DNA of 64,000 nucleotides, taken from Noviherbaspirillum sedimenti (lineage in GTDB: Bacteria > Pseudomonadota > Gammaproteobacteria > Burkholderiales > Burkholderiaceae_D). The stretch covers positions 4,526,001 through 4,590,000 of the forward strand of contig NZ_QYUQ01000002.1 in NCBI RefSeq assembly GCF_003590835.1. Direction: 5' to 3'. Position 1 is the stretch's first letter, and the number at the start of each line of letters is the position of its first letter. The notes below the pieces were generated by a model. That model was not told where the DNA came from. It worked only from the letters and a program-made list of their open reading frames with translations, and did not search any database. The translations under genes and the position numbers were made by a program. Positions 45,484 through 56,869 of the stretch are shown here, in pieces.

Positions 45484-47622
45484 ATGCCGTATCGCTCTGT
45501 GGTAGCCGGCATCGTGCTGGTGGCTTGCGTACCAGCCTTGGCGCAGATGCCGGATGCCGGATCCGCTGCCGCCACGCTCAAGCCCGTGGTAGTCACCAGC
45601 ACCCGCATCGGCGCGACGCCTTTCAATACGCCGGCATCAGTCGGCCTGGTCGCCGGCGAAGAACTGCGCGCCAACCGGCAGCAGGTTAACCTTTCCGAGG
45701 GGCTGGGCGGCGTGCCGGGGTTATTGATCCAGAACCGGCAGAATTATGCGCAAGACTTGCAGATTTCGGTGCGCGGTTTTGGCGCGCGCTCGACGTTCGG
45801 CATTCGCGGCGTGCGTCTGTATGTGGACGGCATCCCGGCGACATTGCCGGACGGTCAGGGCCAGAGCTCCAACATCGACATCGCCTCGATCGACCGGGTT
45901 GAAATCCTGCGCGGTCCTTTCTCTGCCTTGTATGGCAATTCGTCCGGCGGCGTGATCCAGGTGTTTACCGAAGAGGGCAGCGGTGCGCCAAAGGTCACGC
46001 CGAGCTTTGCCTTCGGCAGCGACGGTCTGCGGCGTTACGGTATCAAGGCAGGCGGTTCGACCGGCAGCGGCGCCGGCGCCATCGACTATCTGGTGAGTAC
46101 CAGCCGTTTCACCACCGATGGCTATCGCGACCACAGCGCGGCCAGCAAAAACCTGGTCAACGCCAAGCTCGGTATCCAGTTGGATAATGACAGCAAGCTG
46201 ACGCTGGTGGTCAACAGCGTGGATCTGAAAGCGCAGGATCCGCTCGGGCTGGAGTGGAGCGACTTCAGGGCGAACCCGCGCGGTGTTGTCGCGGGTGCCA
46301 ACCAGTTCGACACCCGCAAGAGCGTGCAGCAGACCCAGGGCGGTCTGGTGTATGAGCGCCGCATCGATGCCGCCAACGACTTGCGCCTGATAGCGTACTA
46401 CGGCCAGCGCGAGACGGTGCAGTTCCAGTCGATTCCCGTCGCTCCACAAGCCAACCCACGCCATGCCGGCGGCGTGATTTCATTGGCGCGCGACTATGGC
46501 GGCATCGATGCGCGCTGGACTTCGCGCCTGCAACTGGGGGGGCGCCCGCTGACCATGGTCGGCGGCCTCGCCTGGGATACGTTGAAGGAGCAGCGCCAGG
46601 GCTATGAAAACTTCATCGGCGCCGGCGCCACCCAGCAGCTTGGTGTGCAGGGCAGGCTACGGCGCGACGAAAGCAACGACTTGTGGAACATCGATCCTTA
46701 CCTGCAGGCGTCCTGGCAATTCGCCGAGCGCTGGACGCTGGATGCGGGCGTGCGGCATAGCTCGGTGCGTTTTTCCTCGGACGACCATTACATCGCCGGC
46801 GTCAACGGCGACGACAGCGGCGCGGCGCGTTACCGCAAGACGTTGCCGGTGGCGGCGCTGCGCTATCAGGCAACGCCGGACCTGAACTTGTATGCCACAC
46901 TGGGGCGCGGTTTCGAGACGCCGACCTTCAATGAAATTTCCTACCGCAGCGATGGCCAGGCTGGCCTGAATTTCGCCCTGCGGCCCTCGGTCAACACCAG
47001 CGCGGAGGTCGGCGCCAAGGCGCGGCTTGGCAGCGGCATGCTGACGGCGGCATTGTTCCAGACCCGTACCGAAGACGAAATCGTCAGCGCCATCACGACC
47101 TTTGGCCGCGCCACGTTCCAGAACGCCGGGCGCACCCGCCGCAATGGCCTGGAGCTTGGATGGGATGGTGCGCTGGCGCGCAACTGGCGTGTGCAGGCGG
47201 CCTATACTTACCTGGATGCGACTTACCGCGACAGCTTTTGTTCGCCTTCCTGTACTCCTCCCAATCAGATCGTTCCCGCCGGTAATCGCATTCCCGGCAT
47301 TGCCCGCCAGATGGCCTTCGCCTCGCTGGCCTGGGCGCCTTCGCAAGGCTGGCGCGCCGGTATCGAAGGTCGCTACCTCAGCGAAATCAAAGTCAATGAC
47401 CGCAACGATGCCGCCGCGCCTGGGTACTTTGCCGCCGCAGCCCATGCCGGCTATTTGCTGCAACTCGAGCGCTGGACACTGAATGGCTTTGCCCGCATCG
47501 ACAACCTGTTCGACCGTCAGTATGCCGGTTCGGCGATCATCAACGAGGGCAATAGCCGCTACTTCGAGCCGGCGCCGGGCCGCAACTGGAGTGCCGGGAT
47601 CAGCGCGGCTTACCGTTTTTAA
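45484..47622 (+). CDS. TonB-dependent outer membrane receptor
   Basis: A 712-residue outer membrane transporter. The signal peptide is MPYRSVVAGIVLVACVPALA; TLKPVVVTSTRI is the TonB-box region, followed by the plug (SEGLGGVPGLLIQNRQNY, ISVRGFGARSTFGIRGVRLY, RVEILRGPFSALYGNSSGGV) and a 22-strand barrel ending in SAGISAAYRF with the terminal aromatic. An upstream in-frame ATG at 45427 would add 19 residues before the signal peptide. The plug/barrel pattern is like the YncD/FecA-type group, but the ligand (iron chelate, vitamin or other) is unknown. No periplasmic binding protein, ABC genes or TonB are adjacent; exbB/exbD lie 9 kb away. Confidence 0.92.
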   Translation: MPYRSVVAGIVLVACVPALAQMPDAGSAAATLKPVVVTSTRIGATPFNTPASVGLVAGEELRANRQQVNLSEGLGGVPGLLIQNRQNYAQDLQISVRGFGARSTFGIRGVRLYVDGIPATLPDGQGQSSNIDIASIDRVEILRGPFSALYGNSSGGVIQVFTEEGSGAPKVTPSFAFGSDGLRRYGIKAGGSTGSGAGAIDYLVSTSRFTTDGYRDHSAASKNLVNAKLGIQLDNDSKLTLVVNSVDLKAQDPLGLEWSDFRANPRGVVAGANQFDTRKSVQQTQGGLVYERRIDAANDLRLIAYYGQRETVQFQSIPVAPQANPRHAGGVISLARDYGGIDARWTSRLQLGGRPLTMVGGLAWDTLKEQRQGYENFIGAGATQQLGVQGRLRRDESNDLWNIDPYLQASWQFAERWTLDAGVRHSSVRFSSDDHYIAGVNGDDSGAARYRKTLPVAALRYQATPDLNLYATLGRGFETPTFNEISYRSDGQAGLNFALRPSVNTSAEVGAKARLGSGMLTAALFQTRTEDEIVSAITTFGRATFQNAGRTRRNGLELGWDGALARNWRVQAAYTYLDATYRDSFCSPSCTPPNQIVPAGNRIPGIARQMAFASLAWAPSQGWRAGIEGRYLSEIKVNDRNDAAAPGYFAAAAHAGYLLQLERWTLNGFARIDNLFDRQYAGSAIINEGNSRYFEPAPGRNWSAGISAAYRF

Positions 47623-47867
47623 TGGTATCCAGTTATCGCGCGGTCCGAGGTAACAGGCGTGCGCTTGCGTCGTGCTCCTGTTCGGAATCGTACTTGCCTG
47701 CTCGACCGGAGTCGCGCCGGTCGATCACGATCCAGATTGGTGCGCCCTTGAATGTAATCCCGATCTATAACTGGGACAAGTATTCGGGTGGATAAGGAAT
47801 AGACGGCTGATTTTGAAACTGCAATGTCGTTTTTTTTGCTGAAATGGCGGCCTCTCCGTTTGGACAT
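47623..47867. other. Intergenic stretch between the TonB receptor and the small lipoprotein
   Basis: About 245 bases with no supported gene. No stem with a T-run follows the receptor gene; the T-rich tract near 47831 has no hairpin in front of it. The promoter of the lipoprotein gene begins at its right end. Confidence 0.5.
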
Positions 47868-47896
47868 TTGTTGATTTTCTGCAAATTGCTTATACT
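47868..47896 (+). promoter_or_regulatory. Promoter of the small lipoprotein gene
   Basis: -35 TTGTTG (47868-47873), a 17-base spacer and -10 TATACT (47891-47896) lie 34 bases before the ATG at 47930. A shorter-spaced TTGATT overlaps the same region. Confidence 0.65.
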
Positions 47897-47929
47897 AAAT
47901 GTCCTTTTATAAACTTAGAGGCGACAAAT

Positions 47930-48358
47930 ATGATCCGTTCCATGCTGACTCTTGCCGGTTTGACTGCAGCGCTTGTTCTGGCCGGTTGTGCTTCGCAACC
48001 TGCCGCCCCGGTTTCCAAGGAAGCCGCCGCTGCTACCGCCGTTAACGACGCCGCTGCTGCCGCCAAGCTGAAAGGCAACTGGGCGGGTAACTGGACGCTG
48101 CCGGGTTTTGGCGGCGGCAAGTTTGAATTGATCGTTACCGAAGTCAACGGCACCGAAGTCAAGGGCAGCGCCAACTGGTACGGCACTGCCGCCGGCGACA
48201 CCAAGGGTCCGCTCGCCGGCGCAGCGGTGCAAAACGGTACGCTGATCGAGAACAAATCCAGCAATGCCATCAAGTTGTCGCTGAAGGGCGACAATGAGCT
48301 GAGCGGTACCTGGAGTGCCAGCGGTTATAGCGGCCCATTGAGCGCCAAACGCCAGTGA
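47930..48358 (+). CDS. Small lipoprotein of unknown function
   Basis: A 142-residue lipoprotein with signal peptide and lipobox VLAGC (Cys 20), an Ala-rich linker, then a compact beta-rich domain (GNWAGNWTLPGFGGGKFELIV, VKGSANWYGTAAGD, DNELSGTWSASGYSGPLSAKR). The alternating GxW/GTW strands suggest a small lipocalin-like or beta-barrel fold, but this is inference; I cannot name a family. It has its own good promoter and a perfect palindromic terminator downstream, so it is a single-gene unit and probably well expressed. Confidence 0.8.
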   Translation: MIRSMLTLAGLTAALVLAGCASQPAAPVSKEAAAATAVNDAAAAAKLKGNWAGNWTLPGFGGGKFELIVTEVNGTEVKGSANWYGTAAGDTKGPLAGAAVQNGTLIENKSSNAIKLSLKGDNELSGTWSASGYSGPLSAKRQ

Positions 48359-48425
48359 TTGGTGCGGAGGCGGTGCGTGGGCAGTTTCCGCGCATTGAAC
48401 CCGCATTGAATCCATTGAACTACGG

Positions 48426-48459
48426 ATGAAAAACGGGAGCCGCGGCTCCCGTTTTTCAT
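48426..48459. terminator. Bidirectional Rho-independent terminator (34-bp perfect palindrome)
   Basis: A 34-base sequence equal to its own reverse complement, with core ACGGGAGCC/GGCTCCCGT flanked by A5 and T5. It sits between the lipoprotein gene (+) and the convergent methyltransferase gene (-) and can terminate both. Confidence 0.9.
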
Positions 48460-48481
48460 GTGCGGCGCAGGCGCTTGCGGG

Positions 48482-49702
48482 CTATCGCCCCTGCTGCGGC
48501 ACATCCTTCGGCAGGGCGGCCTCGCGGCGGTTGAAGCCCGCCACCATATCGAAACGGAACAAGCGGCATTCCAGTGCGCCATTGAAGAAGGGCGTCTTGC
48601 GCGATTCTTTCAAACGCAGCAGTTTTGGCACGCCGAGATCGGCGGTAAACAGGAAAACCGACCAGCCGGCGAAGCGCTGCTTCAAGGTGGTGCCGAAGGC
48701 GCTGAAGAAGGATTGCGCCATCTCATCGGAGTCGATGGCGCTGTCGCCGCGCACGCCGATCCGTTCGCCATACGGCGGGTTGGTCAGCAGGATGCCGGGC
48801 GTCTCGCTCGGCGGCTTGACCTCTTGCGCCTCGATCTGTTTCAGGGGCACCTCGAACTGGATACCGGCGCGCTGCAGGTTGTGGCGCGCCATGACGATCA
48901 TGTCGCCGGAAATGTCGCTGCCGAAAATCGTCGGCGCAGCGGGCAGGGGATTGGGCTTGAAGCCGCCCTTCATCGCCAGCCAGGCGTCGGCATCGAATTC
49001 ATGGAATTTTTCGAAGGCGAAGCGGCGGCGCGTGCCGGGCGGAATGCCGGCCAGCATTTGCGCAGCTTCGGCCAGGATGGTGCCGGAACCGCACATCGGG
49101 TCGAACAGCACCATGCCGGGTTTCCAGCCGGCCACCCGCAGGAGGCCCGCGGCCAGGTTCTCGCGCAACGGCGCGTCGCCGGTATCCTCGCGCCAGCCGC
49201 GCTTGAACAATGCCTCGCCGGACGTGTCCAGGTACAGCGTAAACGTGCGCTGGTCGAGGAAGCCGGAAATGCGCATGTCGGGTTCCTTGGTATTGACCGA
49301 GGGGCGCTTGTTGAACTGGTCGCGGAAGCGGTCGCACACCGCGTCCTTGATTTTCAGGGTGGTGAAGTCCAGGCTGGTCAAGGGCGACTTGATGGCGGTG
49401 AGATTGACGCGGATGGTGTGGTCCACGCTGAACCAGTCTTCCCAGGGCGCCGCCAACGCCATGTCATAGATATCGTTTTCATTCTGGTAGCCGCCATGCG
49501 CGATGCGCAGCAGCACGCGCGAGGCGATGCGCGAATGCAGGTTGATGCGCCAGGCATCGGTGAGCTTGCCGGAGCAGTGCACGCCGCCCGGCACCTGGTT
49601 GTGCACCTTGAGCGTGGGGCTTTGCTGCGCGATCTCGCGCAGTTCTTCGGCCAGTGGTACTTCCATGCCGCGCGGGCAGGGGCAGAAATAAGAGTAATTC
49701 AT
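48482..49702 (-). CDS. rlmL: THUMP-domain class I RNA (guanine-N2) methyltransferase, RlmL-like
   Basis: A 406-residue SAM-dependent RNA methyltransferase. The N-terminal third is a THUMP RNA-binding domain (PRGMEVPLAEELREI ... GVHCSGKLTDAWRINLHSR), followed by the UPF0020 Rossmann domain with DPMCGSGTILAEAA and the N6/N2-methylase motif TNPPYGERIG. In E. coli this corresponds to the N-terminal half of the fused RlmKL, which forms m2G2445 in 23S rRNA; here the RlmK half is absent. The ATG at 49702 gives MNYSYFCPCPRGME, usual for stand-alone members. Confidence 0.92.
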   Translation of the reverse strand: MNYSYFCPCPRGMEVPLAEELREIAQQSPTLKVHNQVPGGVHCSGKLTDAWRINLHSRIASRVLLRIAHGGYQNENDIYDMALAAPWEDWFSVDHTIRVNLTAIKSPLTSLDFTTLKIKDAVCDRFRDQFNKRPSVNTKEPDMRISGFLDQRTFTLYLDTSGEALFKRGWREDTGDAPLRENLAAGLLRVAGWKPGMVLFDPMCGSGTILAEAAQMLAGIPPGTRRRFAFEKFHEFDADAWLAMKGGFKPNPLPAAPTIFGSDISGDMIVMARHNLQRAGIQFEVPLKQIEAQEVKPPSETPGILLTNPPYGERIGVRGDSAIDSDEMAQSFFSAFGTTLKQRFAGWSVFLFTADLGVPKLLRLKESRKTPFFNGALECRLFRFDMVAGFNRREAALPKDVPQQGR

Positions 49703-49768
49703 GGGGAACCTTTTATCCGTAAGTATTGCTTGCCAGCCGCTCCCTCTTGCGGGGACGGCAGCGCTTGT

Positions 49769-50191
49769 TTAAAACGGCTTGACCACCACCAGCACCACGG
49801 CAGCCAGCAAGCCGATCACCGGCACTTCATTGAACCAGCGGTACCAGGTATGACTACGCTTGTTGACGCCGCGTTCGAATTTCTTTAACAGCGATCCGCA
49901 GGCATGGTGGTAGCCGATCAGCAGCACGACGATCGTCAGCTTGGCGTGCAGCCAGCCATTGCCGGGGCCTTTGCCGATGCCGTAACCCAGCCACAGCCAC
50001 AGGCCGAACACCAGCGCCGGAATCGCCAGCATCGACATGAAGCGGTACAGCCGGCGTGCCATCAGCAACAGGCGCTCGGTGGTGGCAGTGTCGTCGACCT
50101 GTGCGAGATTGACGAAAATGCGCGGCAGGTAGAACAGGCCGGCGAACCACGAAGCGACGAAGACGATGTGCAGCGATTTAATCCAGAGCAT
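49769..50191 (-). CDS. hemJ: Protoporphyrinogen oxidase HemJ (CopD-fold membrane protein)
   Basis: A 140-residue membrane protein with four helices: WIKSLHIVFVASWFAGLFYL, MSMLAIPALVFGLWLWLGYG, AKLTIVVLLIGYHHACG and the C-terminal VIGLLAAVVLVVVKPF. The conserved histidine (LHIVF), the arginine/lysine positions (HAKLT) and the final WYRWFNEVP match HemJ, which oxidises protoporphyrinogen IX in heme synthesis. ATG 50191 gives MLWIKSLHIV, the usual start; upstream in-frame codons run through the palindrome array and are unlikely. Bacteria with hemJ usually lack hemG and hemY. Confidence 0.92.
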   Translation of the reverse strand: MLWIKSLHIVFVASWFAGLFYLPRIFVNLAQVDDTATTERLLLMARRLYRFMSMLAIPALVFGLWLWLGYGIGKGPGNGWLHAKLTIVVLLIGYHHACGSLLKKFERGVNKRSHTWYRWFNEVPVIGLLAAVVLVVVKPF

Positions 50192-50230
50192 TTTTATTGT
50201 TTCATCAGGGGTGGGTAACTCAGACGCGCA

Positions 50231-50352
50231 CTTCACCATGGTGAAGCAGGGGGTGAGCGGGGAATTCAGACAGCATGCTGTCTGCCCGCGAACCGGGGCA
50301 TGCCCCGTGCCTGCGTAACGGTGTCGCCTTGCAAGGCGATACTCCGTAAACA
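50231..50352. repeat. Array of four consecutive perfect palindromes
   Basis: Between hemJ and proA lie CTTCACCATGGTGAAG (50231-50246), CAGACAGCATGCTGTCTG (50267-50284), CGGGGCATGCCCCG (50294-50307) and TCGCCTTGCAAGGCGA (50334-50349; extends to 50331-50352 with one G-U pair). None has a T-run, and the arms differ from each other. They would be transcribed as four hairpins if proA reads through to hemJ. Confidence 0.8.
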
Positions 50353-50358
50353 TAGCAT

Positions 50359-51624
50359 TTATACACGAACTTCTCCATGCCCGAATACCACATATTTCAG
50401 CGAAGTCAATCCTTCCAGTCCGACCGGACCGCGTGCATGCAGCTTGTCGTTGGAAATGCCGATTTCCGCGCCGAGGCCGTACTCGAAGCCGTCGGCGAAG
50501 CGGGTCGAGGCATTCACCATCACCGAAGCCGAATCGACTTCGCGCACGAAGCGCATGGCGCGGCTGTAATCTTCGGTGACGATGGCGTCGGTGTGCTGCG
50601 ACGAGTAAAGGTTGATGTGGGCGATCGCCTCATCGATGCCGGGCACGATCTTCACCGCCAGGATGGCCGCCAGGTATTCGGTCTTCCAGTCTTCGTCGGT
50701 GGCGGCCGCCAGGTGCGGGTAGCCTTTCAGGACGGCGCGCGCTTCCTCGTCGCCGCGCAGCTCGACTTCCTTCTGTTCGTACAGCTTGGCCAGTTCGGGC
50801 AGCACGCGCGGGGCGATTTCGCGCGCCACCAGCAGGGTTTCCATGGTGTTGCAAGTACCGTAGCGGTGGCACTTGGCATTGAAGGCGACCCGCAGGGCCT
50901 TGCCGATATCCGCCTTGTCGTCGATGTAGACGTGGCAGATGCCGTCCAGGTGCTTGATCATCGGCACCTTGGATTCGCGCATCAGGCGTTCGATCAGGCC
51001 CTTGCCGCCACGCGGCACGATCACGTCCACATATTGCGGCATGGTGATCAGTTCGCCGACGGCGGCGCGGTCGGTGGTTTCGACGATCTGCACCGCATCG
51101 CCAGGCAGGCCGGCGCCGGCCAGGCCTTCCTTGACCAGCTTTGCCAGCGCCTGGTTGCAGTGGATCGCTTCCGAGCCGCCGCGCAAAATCGTCGCATTGC
51201 CGCTCTTGATGCACAGGCCGGCGGCATCCACCGTGACGTTCGGGCGCGCTTCGTAAATGATGCCGATGACGCCGAGCGGCACGCGCATCTGGCCGACCTG
51301 GATGCCGCTTGGACGGAATTTCATGTTCGAGATCTCGCCGATCGGGTCGGGCAGGGCGACGATCTGTTCCAGCCCGGCGGCCATGGTGGCGATGGCCTGG
51401 TCTGACAAGGTCAGGCGGTCCAGCATGGCCGCTTCCATGCCGTTGGCGCGGGCGGCTTCCAGGTCTTGCTGGTTTGCCGCGCGCAAGGCGGCGGCGTCGC
51501 GGCGGATGGCGGCGGCGATCAGTTCCAGCGCGCGGTTCTTGGCGGCGGTGTCGGCGCGGGCCATGGCGCGCGAGGCGGCGCGGGCGCGCTGGCCGACGTC
51601 ATTCATGTAATGCTTGATATCCAT
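50359..51624 (-). CDS. proA: Gamma-glutamyl phosphate reductase
   Basis: A 421-residue NADPH-dependent aldehyde dehydrogenase-fold enzyme of proline synthesis, converting gamma-glutamyl phosphate to the semialdehyde. Family marks are [49 protein letters not shown], the catalytic cysteine in [16 protein letters not shown], and the C-terminal [20 protein letters not shown]. It follows holA by 47 bases on the same strand. No proB is adjacent. Confidence 0.96.
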   Translation of the reverse strand: MDIKHYMNDVGQRARAASRAMARADTAAKNRALELIAAAIRRDAAALRAANQQDLEAARANGMEAAMLDRLTLSDQAIATMAAGLEQIVALPDPIGEISNMKFRPSGIQVGQMRVPLGVIGIIYEARPNVTVDAAGLCIKSGNATILRGGSEAIHCNQALAKLVKEGLAGAGLPGDAVQIVETTDRAAVGELITMPQYVDVIVPRGGKGLIERLMRESKVPMIKHLDGICHVYIDDKADIGKALRVAFNAKCHRYGTCNTMETLLVAREIAPRVLPELAKLYEQKEVELRGDEEARAVLKGYPHLAAATDEDWKTEYLAAILAVKIVPGIDEAIAHINLYSSQHTDAIVTEDYSRAMRFVREVDSASVMVNASTRFADGFEYGLGAEIGISNDKLHARGPVGLEGLTSLKYVVFGHGEVRV

Positions 51625-51671
51625 GATGTTTGGATTCCAGATAAGTAAAACGAAAATTTCGATGCCGGCGC

Positions 51672-52691
51672 TCAGCGTCCGGTCGCGACCTTCAGGCCCA
51701 GTTGCAGCATGGCGTCCCAGGCGTCGCCCGCGAATGCTTTGGCGCGCAAACCTTTGACCATCTTATCGATTTGCGCGGCTTCCTGCAGCGCCGCCTGCAG
51801 CGTGGCCAGCGAGATGCGCCGCAGCGCCGGTTCCATCAGGCGCTCGCGCGGTCCCCAGATGCGGTACTCTTTTAACAGCATGCCGAGCGGGCGACCCTGC
51901 GTCATGCCCGACTTCAGCTTCAGCAGCGTGCGGATTTCTTCGGCCACCGCCCACAATACCAGCGGCAAGGCTTCGCCTTCGCCTTTCAGGCCTTCCAGCA
52001 TGCGCGCCAGGCGCGCGCTGTCGCCAGCCAGCATGGCCTCATTCAGCTTGAAAACATCGTAGCGGGCCACGTTCAGCACCGCATCCTGGATCTGTTCGAA
52101 GCTGAGCTTGCCCTCCGGGTGCAGCAGCGCCAGTTTCTGGATTTCCTGGTGCGCGGCCAGCAGGTTGCCTTCGACGCGCTCGGCGATGAAATCGATACCC
52201 TGGCGGTCGGCGCTCTGCTTTTGCGCCGCCAGCCGCGTTCCGATCCAGCCCGGCAACTGGTTGCGTTCCACCAGCGGGATGTCGATGTACACGCCGGCCT
52301 GCTGCAGCGCGCCGACCCAGGCCGCCTTTTGCGTGGCCCAGTCGAGCTTGGGCAGGGTGATCAGCGTGACGTTGTCCGGCGACAGGCTGGCGGCGTAATG
52401 CTGCAGCGCCTGGCCGCCTTCCTTGCCCGGCTTGCCGGTGGGGATGCGCAGTTCGATCAGCTTGCGTTCGCCGAACAGCGATTGCGACTGGTTGGCTTCC
52501 AGCAGGGCGCCCCACTTGAAGCTGCGTTCGACCACCAGCACTTCGCGTTCGGAAAATCCCTGCACGCGCGCCGTCTTGCGGATGCGGTCGGCCGCTTCCA
52601 GCGCCAGCAGGTGCTCGTCGCTGGCGATCACGTACAGCGGCGCCAGCGGCTTGGCCAGATGCGCTTCGAGGGCGTCGATCCGCAGTTGCAT
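51672..52691 (-). CDS. holA: DNA polymerase III subunit delta
   Basis: A 339-residue clamp-loader subunit that opens the beta clamp. The N-terminal AAA+-like domain shows [21 protein letters not shown] and the beta-interacting element near [15 protein letters not shown]; the C-terminal collar domain has [20 protein letters not shown]. Like all delta subunits it lacks a functional Walker A. It follows lptE with a two-base gap, in the conserved leuS-lptE-holA order. Confidence 0.95.
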   Translation of the reverse strand: MQLRIDALEAHLAKPLAPLYVIASDEHLLALEAADRIRKTARVQGFSEREVLVVERSFKWGALLEANQSQSLFGERKLIELRIPTGKPGKEGGQALQHYAASLSPDNVTLITLPKLDWATQKAAWVGALQQAGVYIDIPLVERNQLPGWIGTRLAAQKQSADRQGIDFIAERVEGNLLAAHQEIQKLALLHPEGKLSFEQIQDAVLNVARYDVFKLNEAMLAGDSARLARMLEGLKGEGEALPLVLWAVAEEIRTLLKLKSGMTQGRPLGMLLKEYRIWGPRERLMEPALRRISLATLQAALQEAAQIDKMVKGLRAKAFAGDAWDAMLQLGLKVATGR

Positions 52692-52693
52692 GA

Positions 52694-53206
52694 TTATGAC
52701 GGTTTGATTGCCGCCAGCCGGCGCAGGATCTGCTGCACCAGGTCCGACTGCATGTCGCGGTACAGCATGGCTTTTTCGCCTTCCTTGGCCAGCACGGCGG
52801 CTTCGTTGAAGCTCATGTCGCGCTTGAGCACGATGTCGGTCGGCTCGAGCAATTGCTGGCCGCTGCCATCCAGCACCCGAAAGCCGAAATAATAAAACAG
52901 CGACAGTTCGCGGATGCGACCCTGGCTGTTGAGCGACAGCACGGATTCCGTGCGCTGTTCGGACAGCGGCTCCAGCACGGCTTCGGCCGCCTTGCGGTCG
53001 CTGGCGATTTCGGTGCTGCCGCTGGCGCGGATATAGCGCCGCAACTCGACGCCCAGCGGCGAGTTTTCGGCGAAGGCCAGGTAGATCGTCTTGAACGGCA
53101 GGCGGGTTTGCTCCGCTCCGCGCAGGCGGAAGCCGCAGGCGCTCAGTGCGGAGGCGCCTGCCAGGCTGGCCAGCAGGGTGAGCGCGTTACGGCGCGGGTT
53201 GCTCAT
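52694..53206 (-). CDS. lptE: LPS-assembly lipoprotein LptE
   Basis: A 170-residue outer membrane lipoprotein that plugs LptD and helps insert LPS. Signal peptide with lipobox ALSAC (Cys 24), immediately followed by the hallmark GFRLRG, then alternating strands (FKTIYLAFAENSPLGVELRRY) and a C-terminal helix (AMLYRDMQSDLVQQILRRL). ATG 53206 has GAGGAG nine bases upstream, a site that overlaps the end of leuS. Confidence 0.94.
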   Translation of the reverse strand: MSNPRRNALTLLASLAGASALSACGFRLRGAEQTRLPFKTIYLAFAENSPLGVELRRYIRASGSTEIASDRKAAEAVLEPLSEQRTESVLSLNSQGRIRELSLFYYFGFRVLDGSGQQLLEPTDIVLKRDMSFNEAAVLAKEGEKAMLYRDMQSDLVQQILRRLAAIKPS

Positions 53207-53217
53207 GCGTTTGCTCC

Positions 53218-55935
<2,718 letters not shown>

Positions 55936-56004
55936 TTACGAGGCGGCAAAACCATGTCATGCTGCCGCAAAATGATGGAATTGCCGCAAAAACGGCGCAA
56001 TCGG

Positions 56005-56331
56005 TCAGCGCAGTAGCAGTTTCAAAGCGGGTTTTTCGCCGTAATCGGCATAGCGCTCGTTGATGCCTTCGATGCAGAAGGCCAGTTCTTCCAGCAAGTC
56101 GGGGGCCTGCTGGCGCAGGGTGTCGGCTTGTGTCACTTCGATTTCCAGCACTTCCTCTTCGGCCAGATGGAAGCGGGTCATGCCGTCATCGTCGCGCAGA
56201 TAGGAGAGGCAATCGACCCAGGCATCCAGGTTGTTGCCATAAAAATCAGGGAAACCGAAAGCCTCGCGGCATTGCGCATGAAAGGCGGGCCAGTCGGTGA
56301 TGGTCGCGCCATCGAGGAGGACATGTGCCAT
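56005..56331 (-). CDS. Barstar-like protein
   Basis: A 108-residue protein of the barstar fold: an N-terminal strand (HVLLDGATITDWPAFHAQC), then the helix/loop FGFPDFYGNNLDAWVDCLSYL, which is the barnase-inhibiting segment in Bacillus barstar (YGENLDALWDCLTG-like), and a C-terminal EVLEIEVTQADTLRQQAPDL. Barstar blocks guanyl-specific ribonucleases. No barnase-like RNase gene is next to it: exbD is downstream (four-base gap) and leuS upstream. So it may inhibit a distant RNase or an incoming toxin, or have another partner. Confidence 0.85.
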   Translation of the reverse strand: MAHVLLDGATITDWPAFHAQCREAFGFPDFYGNNLDAWVDCLSYLRDDDGMTRFHLAEEEVLEIEVTQADTLRQQAPDLLEELAFCIEGINERYADYGEKPALKLLLR

Positions 56332-56335
56332 GGTC

Positions 56336-56782
56336 TTATTTCGCCGGCGCTGAGCTTGGGGCCGCAGCCGGTTTGGGTTCCGTCACGAAACCAAGCTTGT
56401 TCAGTCCGTTGCCCTGGGCGGCCGCCATGACCTCGGCGATGATTTCGTAGCGGGTAGCTTTGTCGGCGCGCAATTGCAACTCCGGTTGCGGCTTTTTCTG
56501 TGCCGCCTGCGCCAGGCGCGCGGCCAGGTCTTGCCGGGCGATGACGTCATTGCCCCAGAAGATTTGCCCCTCGCCATTGATCGACAGCGAAATGGTTTCC
56601 GGCTTTTCCGGCGCTGCTTCCGCCTGTGCGGTCGGCAAGTCCAGCTTGATGGCGTGGGTAAACAGCGGCGCGGTGATGATGAAAATCACCAGCAAGACCA
56701 GCATCACGTCGACCATGGGCGTGACATTGATGTCCGACATGGGCGCTGCCTGCTGGTTCTGGTTGAATCCGCCGAAGGCCAT
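56336..56782 (-). CDS. exbD: Biopolymer transport protein ExbD/TolR
   Basis: A 148-residue inner-membrane protein with one N-terminal helix: INVTPMVDVMLVLLVIFIIT contains the proton-pathway aspartate. A periplasmic domain follows (LPTAQAEAAPEKPETISLSIN, RADKATRYEIIAEVMAAAQ), and the Ala/Pro-rich tail. It pairs with ExbB to energise TonB or Tol systems. Gene order exbB-exbD; the REP-like repeat lies between them. Confidence 0.93.
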   Translation of the reverse strand: MAFGGFNQNQQAAPMSDINVTPMVDVMLVLLVIFIITAPLFTHAIKLDLPTAQAEAAPEKPETISLSINGEGQIFWGNDVIARQDLAARLAQAAQKKPQPELQLRADKATRYEIIAEVMAAAQGNGLNKLGFVTEPKPAAAPSSAPAK

Positions 56783-56816
56783 TTTGTTACCTTGAGATAC
56801 TCATATCTATAATGTT

Positions 56817-56864
56817 GGGTACAGAGTAATTCGTCGCGCTGCGGCGACTCACAAACTCTGTCCC
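56817..56864. repeat. REP-like palindromic repeat, copy 2, with an extra half-copy
   Basis: A 48-bp palindrome (GGGTACAGAGT ... ACTCTGTCCC) between exbD and exbB, the reverse complement of the copy at 4505-4551 with four substitutions and one inserted base. A half-copy ACTCTGTCCC follows at 56879-56888 and encodes the last residues of ExbB. Confidence 0.85.
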
Positions 56865-56869
56865 GCAAT

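Noticed and set aside
47619..47867. An 82-codon - strand open frame behind the TonB receptor.
   Set aside because: Very Arg-rich, no start signals; looks like chance open frame in GC-rich DNA.
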